Counted from the stretch's first letter, positions 1 to 7,491 are shown. The stretch is DNA of 17,650 nt from an uncultured Lachnospiraceae bacterium (GCA_902803625.1 CADCQV010000247.1:1-17650), one strand, 5' to 3'. Notes: generated by a model not told the origin, from the sequence alone. Made by a program: numbers and translations.

Positions 1-15
1 CCTCAGGATGACAGG
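1..15. repeat. Right end of a dispersed CTCAGGATGACAGG repeat, cut by the window edge
   Basis: The first 15 bases, CCTCAGGATGACAGG, match the core of the tandem repeat found between hisS and aspS and of the copies at 12609-12640 and 17241-17257. The element is cut by the window edge, so its full size, and whether it is an array here too, cannot be seen. The following bases, 16-108, show no gene, terminator or convincing promoter. Confidence 0.7.
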
Positions 16-122
16 AGCACTATGTGCGGGTGGGGGCCGTACATGATAGTGCCAATGATACGAGTGGGAACGTTAGCGCCGACGTAGAGAATAATAAAAA
101 TTTTGAATGAAAGGATAAAGCA

Positions 123-1370
123 ATGTCACTACCAAAGAAGCCCGTTACGGGGATGAAGGATATTCTCCCCGGGGAGATGGAGATAAGGAATTTTGTTCAG
201 AGGAAGGTGAGGGAAACCTACGGAAGATTTGGTTTTACGGAAATAGAAACACCTGTTGTTGAACATATTGAGAATCTTTCCAGCAATCAGGGCGGAGAAA
301 ACGAAAAGCTCATATTCAGGATATTAAAGAGGGGCGAGAAGCTCAGCTTAAGCGAGGCAAGGGACGCCTCGGATCTCACGGATTCCGGGCTGCGTTATGA
401 CCTTACGCTGCCCCTTTCAAGGTATTACGCAAATCATGTAAATGATCTTCCGAGCCCCTTCAAGGCGCTGCAGATGGGCAATGTTTTCAGGGCTGACAGA
501 CCCCAGAAGGGGAGGTTCCGCCAGTTTATGCAGTGTGACATTGATATTCTGGGTGATGCATCAAATCTTGCAGAGATCGAACTCATTCTTGCAACGACTT
601 CATTACTGGCGGAGATCGGCTTTACAGGCTTCACCGTGAAGATTTCAGACAGGAGGTTTCTTAAAGCCATGGCTTCATGGTCTGGCTTTGATGAGAAGGA
701 TTTTGACAGGATCTTTATCATTCTGGATAAGATGGATAAGATCGGTCCTGATGGTGTCAGACAGGAGCTTAAGGATTCCGGTTTTGATGAGGATAGTGCA
801 GAAAAGTATCTATCGTTATTCAATAATTCAGAGAATTCCGGAAAGCGGATAGAGGAGCTGAAAACTGTTCTCGGAGAAAGCCTGCCGGAAGGAACGGCGG
901 AGTCCTTAAAGGAAATCATCGATTGTGTCAATGCTGCCAGATCCGCTGAGTTTGATATAAGCTTCGACCCCACTCTGGTAAGGGGCATGTCCTATTATAC
1001 GGGCACAATATTTGAGATCACCATTGACGAATTCGGCTCATCCATTGCAGGAGGAGGAAGATATGACGGAATGGTGGAACGTTTTACAGGTGTAAAGACA
1101 GCTGCCTGCGGCTTCAGCATAGGCTTTGAAAGGATAATAACCATGCTCCTTGACCGGGGCTTCAAGGCTCCGGAGGGGAAGGAGAAGTCCGCGATCCTTG
1201 TGGATAAGAGGATAAGGGGTGAGAGGCTTGCGCTTATCATGAAAGAGGCTGCAGATATGCGGAGGGACGGAAAGACGGTCCTCGTTTCAAAGATGATGAA
1301 GAACAAGAAGTTCCAGAAGGATAATCTTGCGGCGGCAGGGTATACGGATATCCGGGAAGTGTTTGAGTAA
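123..1370 (+). CDS. hisS: Histidyl-tRNA synthetase
   Basis: Class II aminoacyl-tRNA synthetase that charges tRNA-His with histidine in the cytoplasm (415 aa). Class II motif 2 is visible around residues 121-138 (FRADRPQKGRFRQFMQ). The histidine-binding segment VRGMSYYTGTIFE lies near residues 285-297, and motif 3 begins with GGGRYDGMVERF near 310 and ends with GFSIGFERI. ATG 123 has an AAAGGA ribosome binding site at 110-115. The segment LRYDLTLPLSRYYANH and the PQKGRFRQFMQCDIDILG style resemble the alphaproteobacterial or actinobacterial kind of HisRS more than the E. coli kind (judged from memory). The C-terminal anticodon-binding domain is short: it ends at GYTDIREVFE and lacks the usual last strand with a GE.E...VKD-like segment. 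The enzyme is probably still active because the catalytic core is intact. It is followed by aspS, a pairing common in Firmicutes. Confidence 0.95.
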   Translation: MSLPKKPVTGMKDILPGEMEIRNFVQRKVRETYGRFGFTEIETPVVEHIENLSSNQGGENEKLIFRILKRGEKLSLSEARDASDLTDSGLRYDLTLPLSRYYANHVNDLPSPFKALQMGNVFRADRPQKGRFRQFMQCDIDILGDASNLAEIELILATTSLLAEIGFTGFTVKISDRRFLKAMASWSGFDEKDFDRIFIILDKMDKIGPDGVRQELKDSGFDEDSAEKYLSLFNNSENSGKRIEELKTVLGESLPEGTAESLKEIIDCVNAARSAEFDISFDPTLVRGMSYYTGTIFEITIDEFGSSIAGGGRYDGMVERFTGVKTAACGFSIGFERIITMLLDRGFKAPEGKEKSAILVDKRIRGERLALIMKEAADMRRDGKTVLVSKMMKNKKFQKDNLAAAGYTDIREVFE

Positions 1371-1518
1371 GATCCTTCGTCGCTGTGCTCCTCAGGATGA
1401 CAGGGAAGTCAAAGCTCCTCAGGATGACAGGGAAGTCAAAGCTCCTCAGGATGACAGGGAAGTCAAAGCTCCTCAGGATGACAGGGAAGCCAAAGCTCCT
1501 CAGGATGACAGGGAAGCC
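1371..1518. repeat. 27-bp tandem repeat array with a dispersed-repeat head
   Basis: Four full copies and one partial copy of a 27-bp unit lie at 1387-1413, 1414-1440, 1441-1467, 1468-1494 and 1495-1518. The unit is GCTCCTCAGGATGACAGGG followed by AAGTCAAA. Copies 1-3 carry AAGTC, while copy 4 and the partial copy 5 carry AAGCC. Immediately upstream, 1371-1386 (GATCCTTCGTCGCTGT) is the left half of the same dispersed element seen at 12609-12640. The array therefore looks like one dispersed element whose right half was tandemly amplified. It begins at the base after the hisS stop codon. There are no unique spacers, so this is not a CRISPR. Confidence 0.93.
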
Positions 1519-1521
1519 TCA

Positions 1522-1550
1522 TTAAAATGCCCCGGACAGGGAGATATTAT
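1522..1550 (+). promoter_or_regulatory. Possible sigma-A promoter for aspS
   Basis: TTAAAA (1522-1527) and TATTAT (1545-1550) are separated by 17 bases, matching the -35 consensus at 4 of 6 positions and the -10 at 5 of 6. A start of transcription near 1557 would leave a short leader containing the AAGGAGA ribosome binding site (1564-1570) and ATG 1578. The boxes lie directly after the repeat array. No T-box leader motif is seen. AT-rich matches of this quality arise easily by chance. Confidence 0.35.
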
Positions 1551-1577
1551 AGAAATAAGCATTAAGGAGAATATAAG

Positions 1578-3341
1578 ATGTTTCAGTCAAGAACACATAA
1601 CTGTGATGAATTAAGGCTTTCGGACGCAGGGAAAAAGGTGACTCTCTGCGGCTATTACGAAAATATGCGTCAGGTAAGTAAGACGCTGGGTTTTCTGGTT
1701 TTAAGGGATTTTTACGGAAAGACCCAGGTGGTCATTGAAAGCGATGAGATGATGGAGAAGCTTTCCGGTATCAATACGGAATCCACTCTGCAGATAACCG
1801 GAACGGTGAGGGAGCGCTCGTCAAAGAATGCCGAGATGGCTACGGGAGAGATAGAGGTTGTTCCGGAAGACATAGCAGTTCTCGGAAAATGCCGGGTGTC
1901 TGAGCTTCCTTTCGAGATCAACCGCTCAAAGGAGGCGGATGAGAATACCAGATTGAAGTACAGATTCCTGGATCTGAGGAACCCTGCGGTAAAGGATAAG
2001 ATGGTTTTAAGAAGCAGGGTTATAGCGGAGCTTCGCAAGGCAATGACGGATGAGGGCTTTCTGGAGATCACCACACCGATACTCACCTGCTCAAGTCCCG
2101 AGGGAGCCAGGGATTATCTGGTGCCTTCCCGTCTTCATGAGGGGAAATTCTATGCTCTTCCCCAGGCACCGCAGCAGTTTAAGCAGATACTGATGGCATC
2201 AGGTATCGACAGGTATTTCCAGATCGCGCCCTGCTTCAGGGATGAGGACGCAAGAGCCGACAGGTCTCCGGGTGAGTTCTATCAGCTGGATATGGAGATG
2301 GCCTTTGCCACACAGGAGGACGTTTTTGAGGTGCTTGAAAGGGTACTGCCTCCTGTATTCGCCCGTCATGGTATTTATAAAAGCGCATCAAAGGCACCTT
2401 TCAGGAGAATAAGGTTTGAGGACGCCCTTGAAACCTATGGAACTGACAAACCTGATCTGAGAATAGATCTTACAATAACTGATGTTACCGAAATCCTTTC
2501 GGGCTGCGGCTTTAACCCCTTCAGTGAAGGAAATACCATTAAGGCAGTAAGGGTAAGTGATTTCACTCTTTCAAGAAAGGCGATAGACAAGATTCTCGCG
2601 GATACCGAGGTGATATCGGGAAATAAGGCCTGCTATGTCAAGGTGGATGAAAACGGAGAGCTTACCGGCGGTATCGCGAAGTTCTTAAGCGAAAGGAAGG
2701 AAGCTCTGGTAAGCGCTCTGAAGCTTGAAAAGGGAGACTGCGTATTCTTTGCAGCCGGTGAAAAGAAAAAGGCCCAGAAGACCGCGGGTGTCCTTATAAA
2801 ACTTGTGGGACCTCAGGCCGAAGGGCATATGAATAAAGAGACTTATGAATTCTGCTGGATAGTGGACTTCCCTATGTATGAGATAGGTGAGGAGTCCGGG
2901 GAGCTTGAGTTCTGCCATAATCCGTTTTCCATGCCACAGGGCGGGCTGGATGCCGTAAAGAGTAAGGATCCCCTCAGTATAATGGCTTATCAGTATGATC
3001 TCGTATGTAACGGAGTGGAGCTTTCGAGCGGAGCCGTGAGAAACCATGATCCGGAGATCATGGTGGAGGCCTTTAAGATAGTCGGACTAAATGAAGAGGA
3101 TGTGAAGAGTAAATTCCCTGCTATGTACAATGCTTTCTGCTACGGGGCTCCGCCACACGCCGGGATCGCACCGGGAGTGGACAGGATGATCATGCTGATC
3201 GCAGGGGAGGAATCCATACGGGAGATCATTCCTTTCCCTATGAACAAGAATGCCCAGGATCTTATGATGGGAGCACCCTCAGAGGTAGAAAAAAAGCAGC
3301 TGGATGATGTGCATATTGCCATAGTAAGAAAAGAGGAGTAA
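1578..3341 (+). CDS. aspS: Aspartyl-tRNA synthetase
   Basis: Class II synthetase that charges tRNA-Asp (587 aa, normal bacterial length). An N-terminal OB-fold anticodon-binding domain occupies about residues 1-110. Motif 2, FRDEDARADRSPGEFYQ, is near 219-235. A bacterial-specific GAD insertion domain spans roughly 310-420, including GNKACYVKVDENGELTGG and KFLSERKEAL. Motif 3, HAGIAPGVDRMIMLIAG, lies near 525-541. ATG 1578 follows an AAGGAGA site with a 7-base gap. The SPGEFYQLDMEM and PFPMNKNAQDLMMGAPS stretches are of the form I associate with alphaproteobacterial AspRS rather than the common GLDR / FPKTQ form of many Firmicutes. Whether it also charges tRNA-Asn cannot be told from sequence reading alone. 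Confidence 0.96.
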   Translation: MFQSRTHNCDELRLSDAGKKVTLCGYYENMRQVSKTLGFLVLRDFYGKTQVVIESDEMMEKLSGINTESTLQITGTVRERSSKNAEMATGEIEVVPEDIAVLGKCRVSELPFEINRSKEADENTRLKYRFLDLRNPAVKDKMVLRSRVIAELRKAMTDEGFLEITTPILTCSSPEGARDYLVPSRLHEGKFYALPQAPQQFKQILMASGIDRYFQIAPCFRDEDARADRSPGEFYQLDMEMAFATQEDVFEVLERVLPPVFARHGIYKSASKAPFRRIRFEDALETYGTDKPDLRIDLTITDVTEILSGCGFNPFSEGNTIKAVRVSDFTLSRKAIDKILADTEVISGNKACYVKVDENGELTGGIAKFLSERKEALVSALKLEKGDCVFFAAGEKKKAQKTAGVLIKLVGPQAEGHMNKETYEFCWIVDFPMYEIGEESGELEFCHNPFSMPQGGLDAVKSKDPLSIMAYQYDLVCNGVELSSGAVRNHDPEIMVEAFKIVGLNEEDVKSKFPAMYNAFCYGAPPHAGIAPGVDRMIMLIAGEESIREIIPFPMNKNAQDLMMGAPSEVEKKQLDDVHIAIVRKEE

Positions 3342-3365
3342 CAGCATTTAAGGAGACAGGGATAA

Positions 3366-3698
3366 ATGCAGCGCTATATCGGACAATCTGATGTATACAG
3401 CTTTAATCACTATCTCTACGGGGAACCCTACCTCGGATCCTTTGACGGTATGAGGTTCCGGCTTGGCAGGGAACCTTTGGAAAACGTTTTTTTCAGACCT
3501 AAGGAGGAGCAGGCTAAGGACGGTGAAAATGATGCATATTTCCTCGCAACCGTCTGGCCGGAGCCCTGGTGTTATGAGAAGAGAGATCCGGGATCCGTCA
3601 GGGAGGAGCGCTTCCCTTTTTCGGAGGAGGGCTTTGATCAGGCGGTTGACTGGATAATAAAGCAGCACGATTCGGGGGAAACAGAAATTGGACAATGA
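3366..3698 (+). CDS. Unrecognised 110-aa protein
   Basis: I do not recognise this family. The gene is probably real: it has a clear AAGGAGA ribosome binding site (3350-3356) nine bases before ATG, starts 24 bases after the aspS stop, and overlaps the prfC start by 11 bases, so it fits an aspS-orf-prfC transcript. The protein is acidic, rich in aromatic residues (Tyr, Phe, Trp), and has no signal peptide, membrane segment or obvious repeat. Notable stretches are YSFNHYLYGEPYLGSFDGMRFRLG (residues 11-34, written here by its key residues Tyr, His, Gly and Phe) in the first half, and a WPEPWCYEKRDP motif near residues 69-80. The C-terminal part, about 85-104, looks helical. It is probably a small cytoplasmic protein of unknown role; the context hints at translation but does not prove it. 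Confidence 0.85.
   Translation: MQRYIGQSDVYSFNHYLYGEPYLGSFDGMRFRLGREPLENVFFRPKEEQAKDGENDAYFLATVWPEPWCYEKRDPGSVREERFPFSEEGFDQAVDWIIKQHDSGETEIGQ
3674..3680 (+). promoter_or_regulatory. Ribosome binding site that supports the TTG start of prfC
   Basis: GGGGGAA lies seven bases before TTG 3688, inside the end of the preceding small gene. No ATG or GTG in the prfC frame lies nearer the conserved N-terminus, and the next in-frame Met falls after the G1 loop, so this site decides the start. Confidence 0.5.
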
Positions 3699-5283
3699 GC
3701 TGAGTAAAGAAATATTACGGCGCAGAACATTCGCGATAATATCGCATCCTGATGCGGGAAAGACCACACTTACGGAGAAATTTCTTTTGTACGGGGGCCA
3801 GATAAACCTTGCGGGAAGTGTCAAGGGAAAGGCTACGGCACGTCATGCAGTCTCGGACTGGATGGATATAGAGAAGGAAAGGGGTATTTCCGTTACTTCC
3901 TCCGTTCTGCAGTTTGAGTACGACGGGATGTGCATAAATATCCTTGACACCCCGGGACATCAGGACTTTTCCGAGGATACCTACAGAACGCTTATGGCCG
4001 CCGATTCCGCGGTTATGGTGATAGACGGTGCAAAGGGAGTGGAGCCGCAGACCAGGAAGCTCTTTAAGGTCTGCGGACGAAGAGGGATACCCGTATTTAC
4101 CTTCATAAACAAGATGGACAGGGAGGCCAGGGACAGCTTTGACTTAATAGACGAGATAGAGAAGGAACTGGGGATAAGCACCTGCCCGGTAAACTGGCCC
4201 ATAGGCTCCGGCAAGGACTTCAAGGGGGTCTATGACAGGGAAAGCGGGAATATTGTTGAATTCCATGATACCCAGAAGGGAACAAAGGAGGGGTCTCTTT
4301 CATATATCCCCCTTAAGGATGAAGCGGCTTCAAAGGAAGCCATCGGGGAAGAAGCGAGAGATAAGCTTTTAAGCGAGATCGAGCTTCTGGACGGTGCCTC
4401 AGAGCCCTTTGACCAGGATGCTGTTAATCAGGGAAAGCTTTCACCGGTATTTTTCGGCTCCGCTCTTACCAATTTCGGAGTGGAGATATTCCTTCAGAAT
4501 TTCCTGAAAATGACTATAAGCCCCCTGCCCAGAGTTTCAGACACGGGTGTTATCGATCCTGTGGAGAGGAAGTTCTCCGCTTTTGTATTTAAGATCCAGG
4601 CAAATATGAACAAAGCCCACCGGGACAGGGTAGCCTTTATGCGTATATGCTCCGGCAGATTTGACGCCGGGATGGATGTTTACCATGTCCAGGGAGAAAA
4701 AGAAGTGAGGTTAATGCAGCCCCAGCAGATGATGGCAGACGACAGGCATGTTGTTGACAAAGCCTATGCAGGGGATATTATCGGGGTATTTGATCCCGGG
4801 ATCTACTCTATAGGAGACACACTGTGCACTCCCGGAGACAAATTCCGCTTTTCCGGTATTCCCACCTTTGCCCCCGAGCACTTTGCCAGGGTGCGGCAGG
4901 TGGATACCATGAAGAGAAAGCAGTTTGTTAAGGGTATAATGCAGATAGCCGAGGAGGGTGCCATACAGATCTTCCAGGAAGAAAACTACGGTATGGAGGA
5001 GATAATCGTGGGCGTCGTCGGCGTATTGCAGTTTGAGGTGCTGCAGTACAGGCTAAAGAACGAGTATAACGTGGAGATCATACTGGAACGCCTCCCCTAT
5101 GAGCATATAAGATGGATAAGGGACAGAAGGACGGATCCCTCAACCATCACGGGTACAAGCGATATGAAGAGGGTAAGGGATCTTAAGGGAAATCCTCTGC
5201 TTCTCTTCGTGAACAGCTGGTCCATAGGAATGACTCTGGAGCGTAACGAAGGACTGGAGCTTGATGAATTCAGCGAGAACTAA
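3688..5283 (+). CDS. prfC: Peptide chain release factor 3 (RF3)
   Basis: Translational GTPase that removes RF1 and RF2 from the ribosome after peptide release (531 aa, typical for the family). GTPase motifs are G1 SHPDAGKTT (residues 19-27), G2 in ERGISVTSS (64-72), G3 DTPGHQDF (87-94) and G4 NKMD (141-144). The SHPDAGKTT form and the ARHAVSDWMDIEKERGISVT stretch identify RF3 rather than EF-G. Domain 2 (VERKFSAFVFKIQANM) and the RF3-specific C-terminal domain (GVVGVLQFEVLQYRLKNEY) follow. The start is TTG 3688, since MDNELSKEILRRRTFAI aligns with the family N-terminus and no later start keeps the P-loop. It overlaps the upstream small gene by 11 bases, and its own end contains the start of the lipoprotein gene. 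Confidence 0.96.
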   Translation: MDNELSKEILRRRTFAIISHPDAGKTTLTEKFLLYGGQINLAGSVKGKATARHAVSDWMDIEKERGISVTSSVLQFEYDGMCINILDTPGHQDFSEDTYRTLMAADSAVMVIDGAKGVEPQTRKLFKVCGRRGIPVFTFINKMDREARDSFDLIDEIEKELGISTCPVNWPIGSGKDFKGVYDRESGNIVEFHDTQKGTKEGSLSYIPLKDEAASKEAIGEEARDKLLSEIELLDGASEPFDQDAVNQGKLSPVFFGSALTNFGVEIFLQNFLKMTISPLPRVSDTGVIDPVERKFSAFVFKIQANMNKAHRDRVAFMRICSGRFDAGMDVYHVQGEKEVRLMQPQQMMADDRHVVDKAYAGDIIGVFDPGIYSIGDTLCTPGDKFRFSGIPTFAPEHFARVRQVDTMKRKQFVKGIMQIAEEGAIQIFQEENYGMEEIIVGVVGVLQFEVLQYRLKNEYNVEIILERLPYEHIRWIRDRRTDPSTITGTSDMKRVRDLKGNPLLLFVNSWSIGMTLERNEGLELDEFSEN

Positions 5284-6655
5284 GAACAGACCGCATTTTT
5301 TCACGGTCCTTCTCTTATTTCTTCTCACTTTTTGCCTCACTGCCTGTGATGTGGATACTGTCCCGGAGATCATAGCGGGAAGGATAATAAGGTCGATAAT
5401 CGAGAAGGATTATGATCTTATCTACGATACGGGAAATGAGGAGGATATACCTGATTACACCCAGCCCTCATGGGAGAGCCCCGAGGCGGTTTCCGGAAAA
5501 GAAGAGGACGGGGACAACGCTGACGACCGGGACGACGGGGAAGATGAGGTCTCTTCCGCACCGGAAGAGGACGGGGAGGAAGTAACGGCATCCGAAGAGA
5601 ATGTCGTGGAAGAAGAGGCAGAGGAGGAGACAGAGGAAGAGGAGGATACTGAGGCCGGGGTTAAGGAGGATGAGAGAGCCTATTACTTTTCAACTCTGGA
5701 CAGTCAGGGGAAAAAGCTCTATATGGAGATCTATAATGCCATTTTTGCCATGGACGAAAGTGTCGGGGTATCGTCAAAGGACCCCGATGAGATAGACCGT
5801 ATCTTTAATCTCTGCATGATGGACCATCCGGAGCTCTTTTTCTGTGACGGATACAAAACAACTATGAAGACACAGGGAGAAGAAACCCTGGGAATTGATT
5901 TTGCCGGCAGGTACAGTCTCTCAAAGGAGGAGAGAAAGGAAAAGGAAAGTGAGATCAAAACGGTTACCGACAAGATACTTGCCTCTGTTCCGGATGATAA
6001 CAGCGACTATGAGAAGGTAAAGTATATCTATGAATGGATAATAGATAATACCGAGTATGATGAGAACGCCGCCGACAGCCAGAATATCATATCTGTTTTC
6101 TTAAACAACAAAAGCATTTGTCAGGGCTATACCATGTCATTTAAGTATCTGCTGGACAGGATGGGAATATTCTGTACGGTGGTGTACGGTCAGGCGGCGA
6201 ATGAGAACCACGCCTGGAATCTTGTTCGTATGGACGGTACCTACTGCTATGTGGATACGACCTTCGGGGATTCCTCATATCTGGATTCGGAAAACGGAGA
6301 AGCGTCCATCACCAGCTACAATTACTTTGGCTGCAATTCCGACATTCTGCAGAGGACCCATACGGTTTCGGAGCGGGGGCCCCTTCCGGACTGCACATCC
6401 CTTGATGAATATTATTATGTTAAAGAGTCGAAATACTTTACGGAGGTCAATGAGGACCGGTTGAAGGCGGTATTTAACCACGAGAAGGAAATCGATTCCC
6501 ATATGTTTACCATAAGGGCATCCTCGGAGGAGGTATATAACGGGCTTTTTGATACCCTGTTCACAAAGCAGGAAATATTCAATCTCATGCCCGATGCAGA
6601 TAAGGTCACTTATATCGAAAACAAGTCGGAACTGACGCTGACGTTCAAGCTGTAA
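5264..6655 (+). CDS. Predicted lipoprotein with acidic linker and transglutaminase-like domain
   Basis: Secreted, lipid-anchored protein of 463 aa. From ATG 5264 the N-terminus is basic, then hydrophobic (HFFTVLLLFLLTF), then has a lipobox LTAC with the lipid-modified Cys at residue 28. Residues of roughly 72-137 form a low-complexity linker dominated by Glu and Asp. The second half is a transglutaminase-like (papain-fold) domain with the expected triad: Cys286 in SICQGY, His316 in NENHAWN and Asp331 in YVDTTFGD. KVKYIYEWIIDNTEYD (about 251-266) is the usual helix before the Cys. The domain may act as a peptidase or cross-linking enzyme on cell-surface proteins; the substrate is unknown. The start overlaps prfC by 20 bases, with AAGGA at 5249-5253. 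A TTG at 5261 just upstream is also possible. There is no S-layer or sortase signal. Confidence 0.92.
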   Translation: MNSARTKNRPHFFTVLLLFLLTFCLTACDVDTVPEIIAGRIIRSIIEKDYDLIYDTGNEEDIPDYTQPSWESPEAVSGKEEDGDNADDRDDGEDEVSSAPEEDGEEVTASEENVVEEEAEEETEEEEDTEAGVKEDERAYYFSTLDSQGKKLYMEIYNAIFAMDESVGVSSKDPDEIDRIFNLCMMDHPELFFCDGYKTTMKTQGEETLGIDFAGRYSLSKEERKEKESEIKTVTDKILASVPDDNSDYEKVKYIYEWIIDNTEYDENAADSQNIISVFLNNKSICQGYTMSFKYLLDRMGIFCTVVYGQAANENHAWNLVRMDGTYCYVDTTFGDSSYLDSENGEASITSYNYFGCNSDILQRTHTVSERGPLPDCTSLDEYYYVKESKYFTEVNEDRLKAVFNHEKEIDSHMFTIRASSEEVYNGLFDTLFTKQEIFNLMPDADKVTYIENKSELTLTFKL

Positions 6656-6667
6656 TCATGGTATAAT
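6638..6667 (+). promoter_or_regulatory. Extended -10 promoter for the Asp23-to-recN operon
   Basis: TATAAT at 6662-6667 is a perfect -10 box, preceded by TG at 6659-6660 in the extended -10 arrangement (TGGTATAAT). CTGACG at 6638-6643 matches the -35 consensus at four positions with an 18-base spacer. The -35 lies within the last codons of the lipoprotein gene. Transcription would begin near 6674, just before the GGAGG site (6681-6685) of the Asp23-family gene. Confidence 0.7.
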
Positions 6668-6691
6668 GAACCGGATTAATGGAGGATTATC

Positions 6692-7081
6692 ATGGCTAAT
6701 GAGAAAAAAGAGAATCACACTCTTCTGAATACTGATATCGAGGGGGATGTGAAGATAGCGGATGATGTCGTGGCGCAGATCGCTGCCATTGCCGCCGGAG
6801 AGGTGGAGGGCGTCGGTGTGAGCACCGGTAATCTCGGCAGCACCATAATGGCCTATGTTGGAGTAAAGAAGAACGAGAAAAGGGTCAGGGTGGAGGTTGC
6901 GGAAAACATAGTCCGTGTTGAAATGACCATCACAGTCCTTTACGGCTATAATATCCCGGATGTAAGCCGGCATGTCCAGGAGAAGGTAAAGAGTACAATT
7001 GAGAATATGACCGGTCTTTCCGTTGCCGATGTGGATATAAGGGTATCGGCCGTGGATATGGAAAAGGGCAGCGAGGAATGA
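6692..7081 (+). CDS. Asp23/Gls24 family envelope stress response protein
   Basis: Small cytoplasmic protein (129 aa) of the Asp23/Gls24 family. In other Firmicutes members sit near the membrane and are linked to envelope and alkaline stress; the biochemical role is not settled. The family pattern is visible: a start of GDVKIADDVVAQIAAIAAGEVEGV (residues 18-41, a long stretch summarised by VxIxxxVVxxIA and EVEGV), then GVKKNEKRVRVEV, a TVLYGYNIPDVSRHVQEKV segment near 81-99, and a C-terminal ADVDIRVSAVDM strand. ATG 6692 follows GGAGG with a 6-base gap. The stop codon overlaps the nusB start (ATGA). Lying first in the nusB operon is a conserved arrangement in Lachnospiraceae and relatives. Confidence 0.93.
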   Translation: MANEKKENHTLLNTDIEGDVKIADDVVAQIAAIAAGEVEGVGVSTGNLGSTIMAYVGVKKNEKRVRVEVAENIVRVEMTITVLYGYNIPDVSRHVQEKVKSTIENMTGLSVADVDIRVSAVDMEKGSEE

Positions 7082-7491
7082 AGAGAAGCCTTATAAGAGA
7101 GCATATTTTCGTTCTGATCTTTATGAGCGAATTCAATTCTCCGCAGGATATGCCTGAGGAGATCAGACTGTACCTGGATTCTCCGGAAGGAAGAGCGGAT
7201 GAAGTGTCAAGAGCAGAGATCGAGGAGAAAACAGGGAAGATCCTCGGACTCATCCCTAAGATCGACGATATCATTGAAAAGCATTCGGATAAGTGGTCAG
7301 TTTCCAGAATGGGGAAGGTTGAGCTGTCGATCTTAAGGCTTGCTGTCTATGAGCTGCTCTATGATGATGCCGTACCCGAAAAGGTGGCAATAAATGAGGC
7401 CGTGGAGCTCGCGAAAAAGTACGGGCAGGATAACGCCGGAAAGTACGTAAACGGGGTTCTGGCGGGAATAGCAAAGGAAAATGGCATCTGA
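7078..7491 (+). CDS. nusB: Transcription antitermination factor NusB
   Basis: RNA-binding, all-helical protein that with NusE (S10) binds boxA and supports antitermination of rRNA transcription (137 aa). The N-terminus MKRSLIREHIFVLIFMSEF matches the family's REHIFKLLF signature, which supports ATG 7078 over the later in-frame ATG 7120. The C-terminal half has the diagnostic WSVSRMGKVELSILRLAVYE and VAINEAVELAKKYG stretches, followed by KYVNGVLAGI. The start overlaps the preceding stop as ATGA, so the two are probably translationally coupled. The gene overlaps xseA by 11 bases. Confidence 0.96.
   Translation: MKRSLIREHIFVLIFMSEFNSPQDMPEEIRLYLDSPEGRADEVSRAEIEEKTGKILGLIPKIDDIIEKHSDKWSVSRMGKVELSILRLAVYELLYDDAVPEKVAINEAVELAKKYGQDNAGKYVNGVLAGIAKENGI

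Noticed and set aside
20..60. T-box leader before hisS, suggested by GGGTGG at about 28-34
   Set aside because: Only six bases resemble the conserved T-box sequence, the rest of that motif does not fit, and no terminator with a T run lies before hisS.
434..988. 184-aa open frame on the minus strand within hisS
   Set aside because: Antisense to conserved catalytic motifs of hisS, with serine-rich low-information translation.
1387..1518. CRISPR array
   Set aside because: The repeats are directly adjacent with no unique spacers, and no cas genes are nearby.
1327..1614. 95-aa open frame across the tandem repeat, with repeated APQDDREVK units
   Set aside because: It overlaps the ends of both hisS and aspS in another frame, has no ribosome binding site, and is open only because the 27-bp period is a multiple of three.
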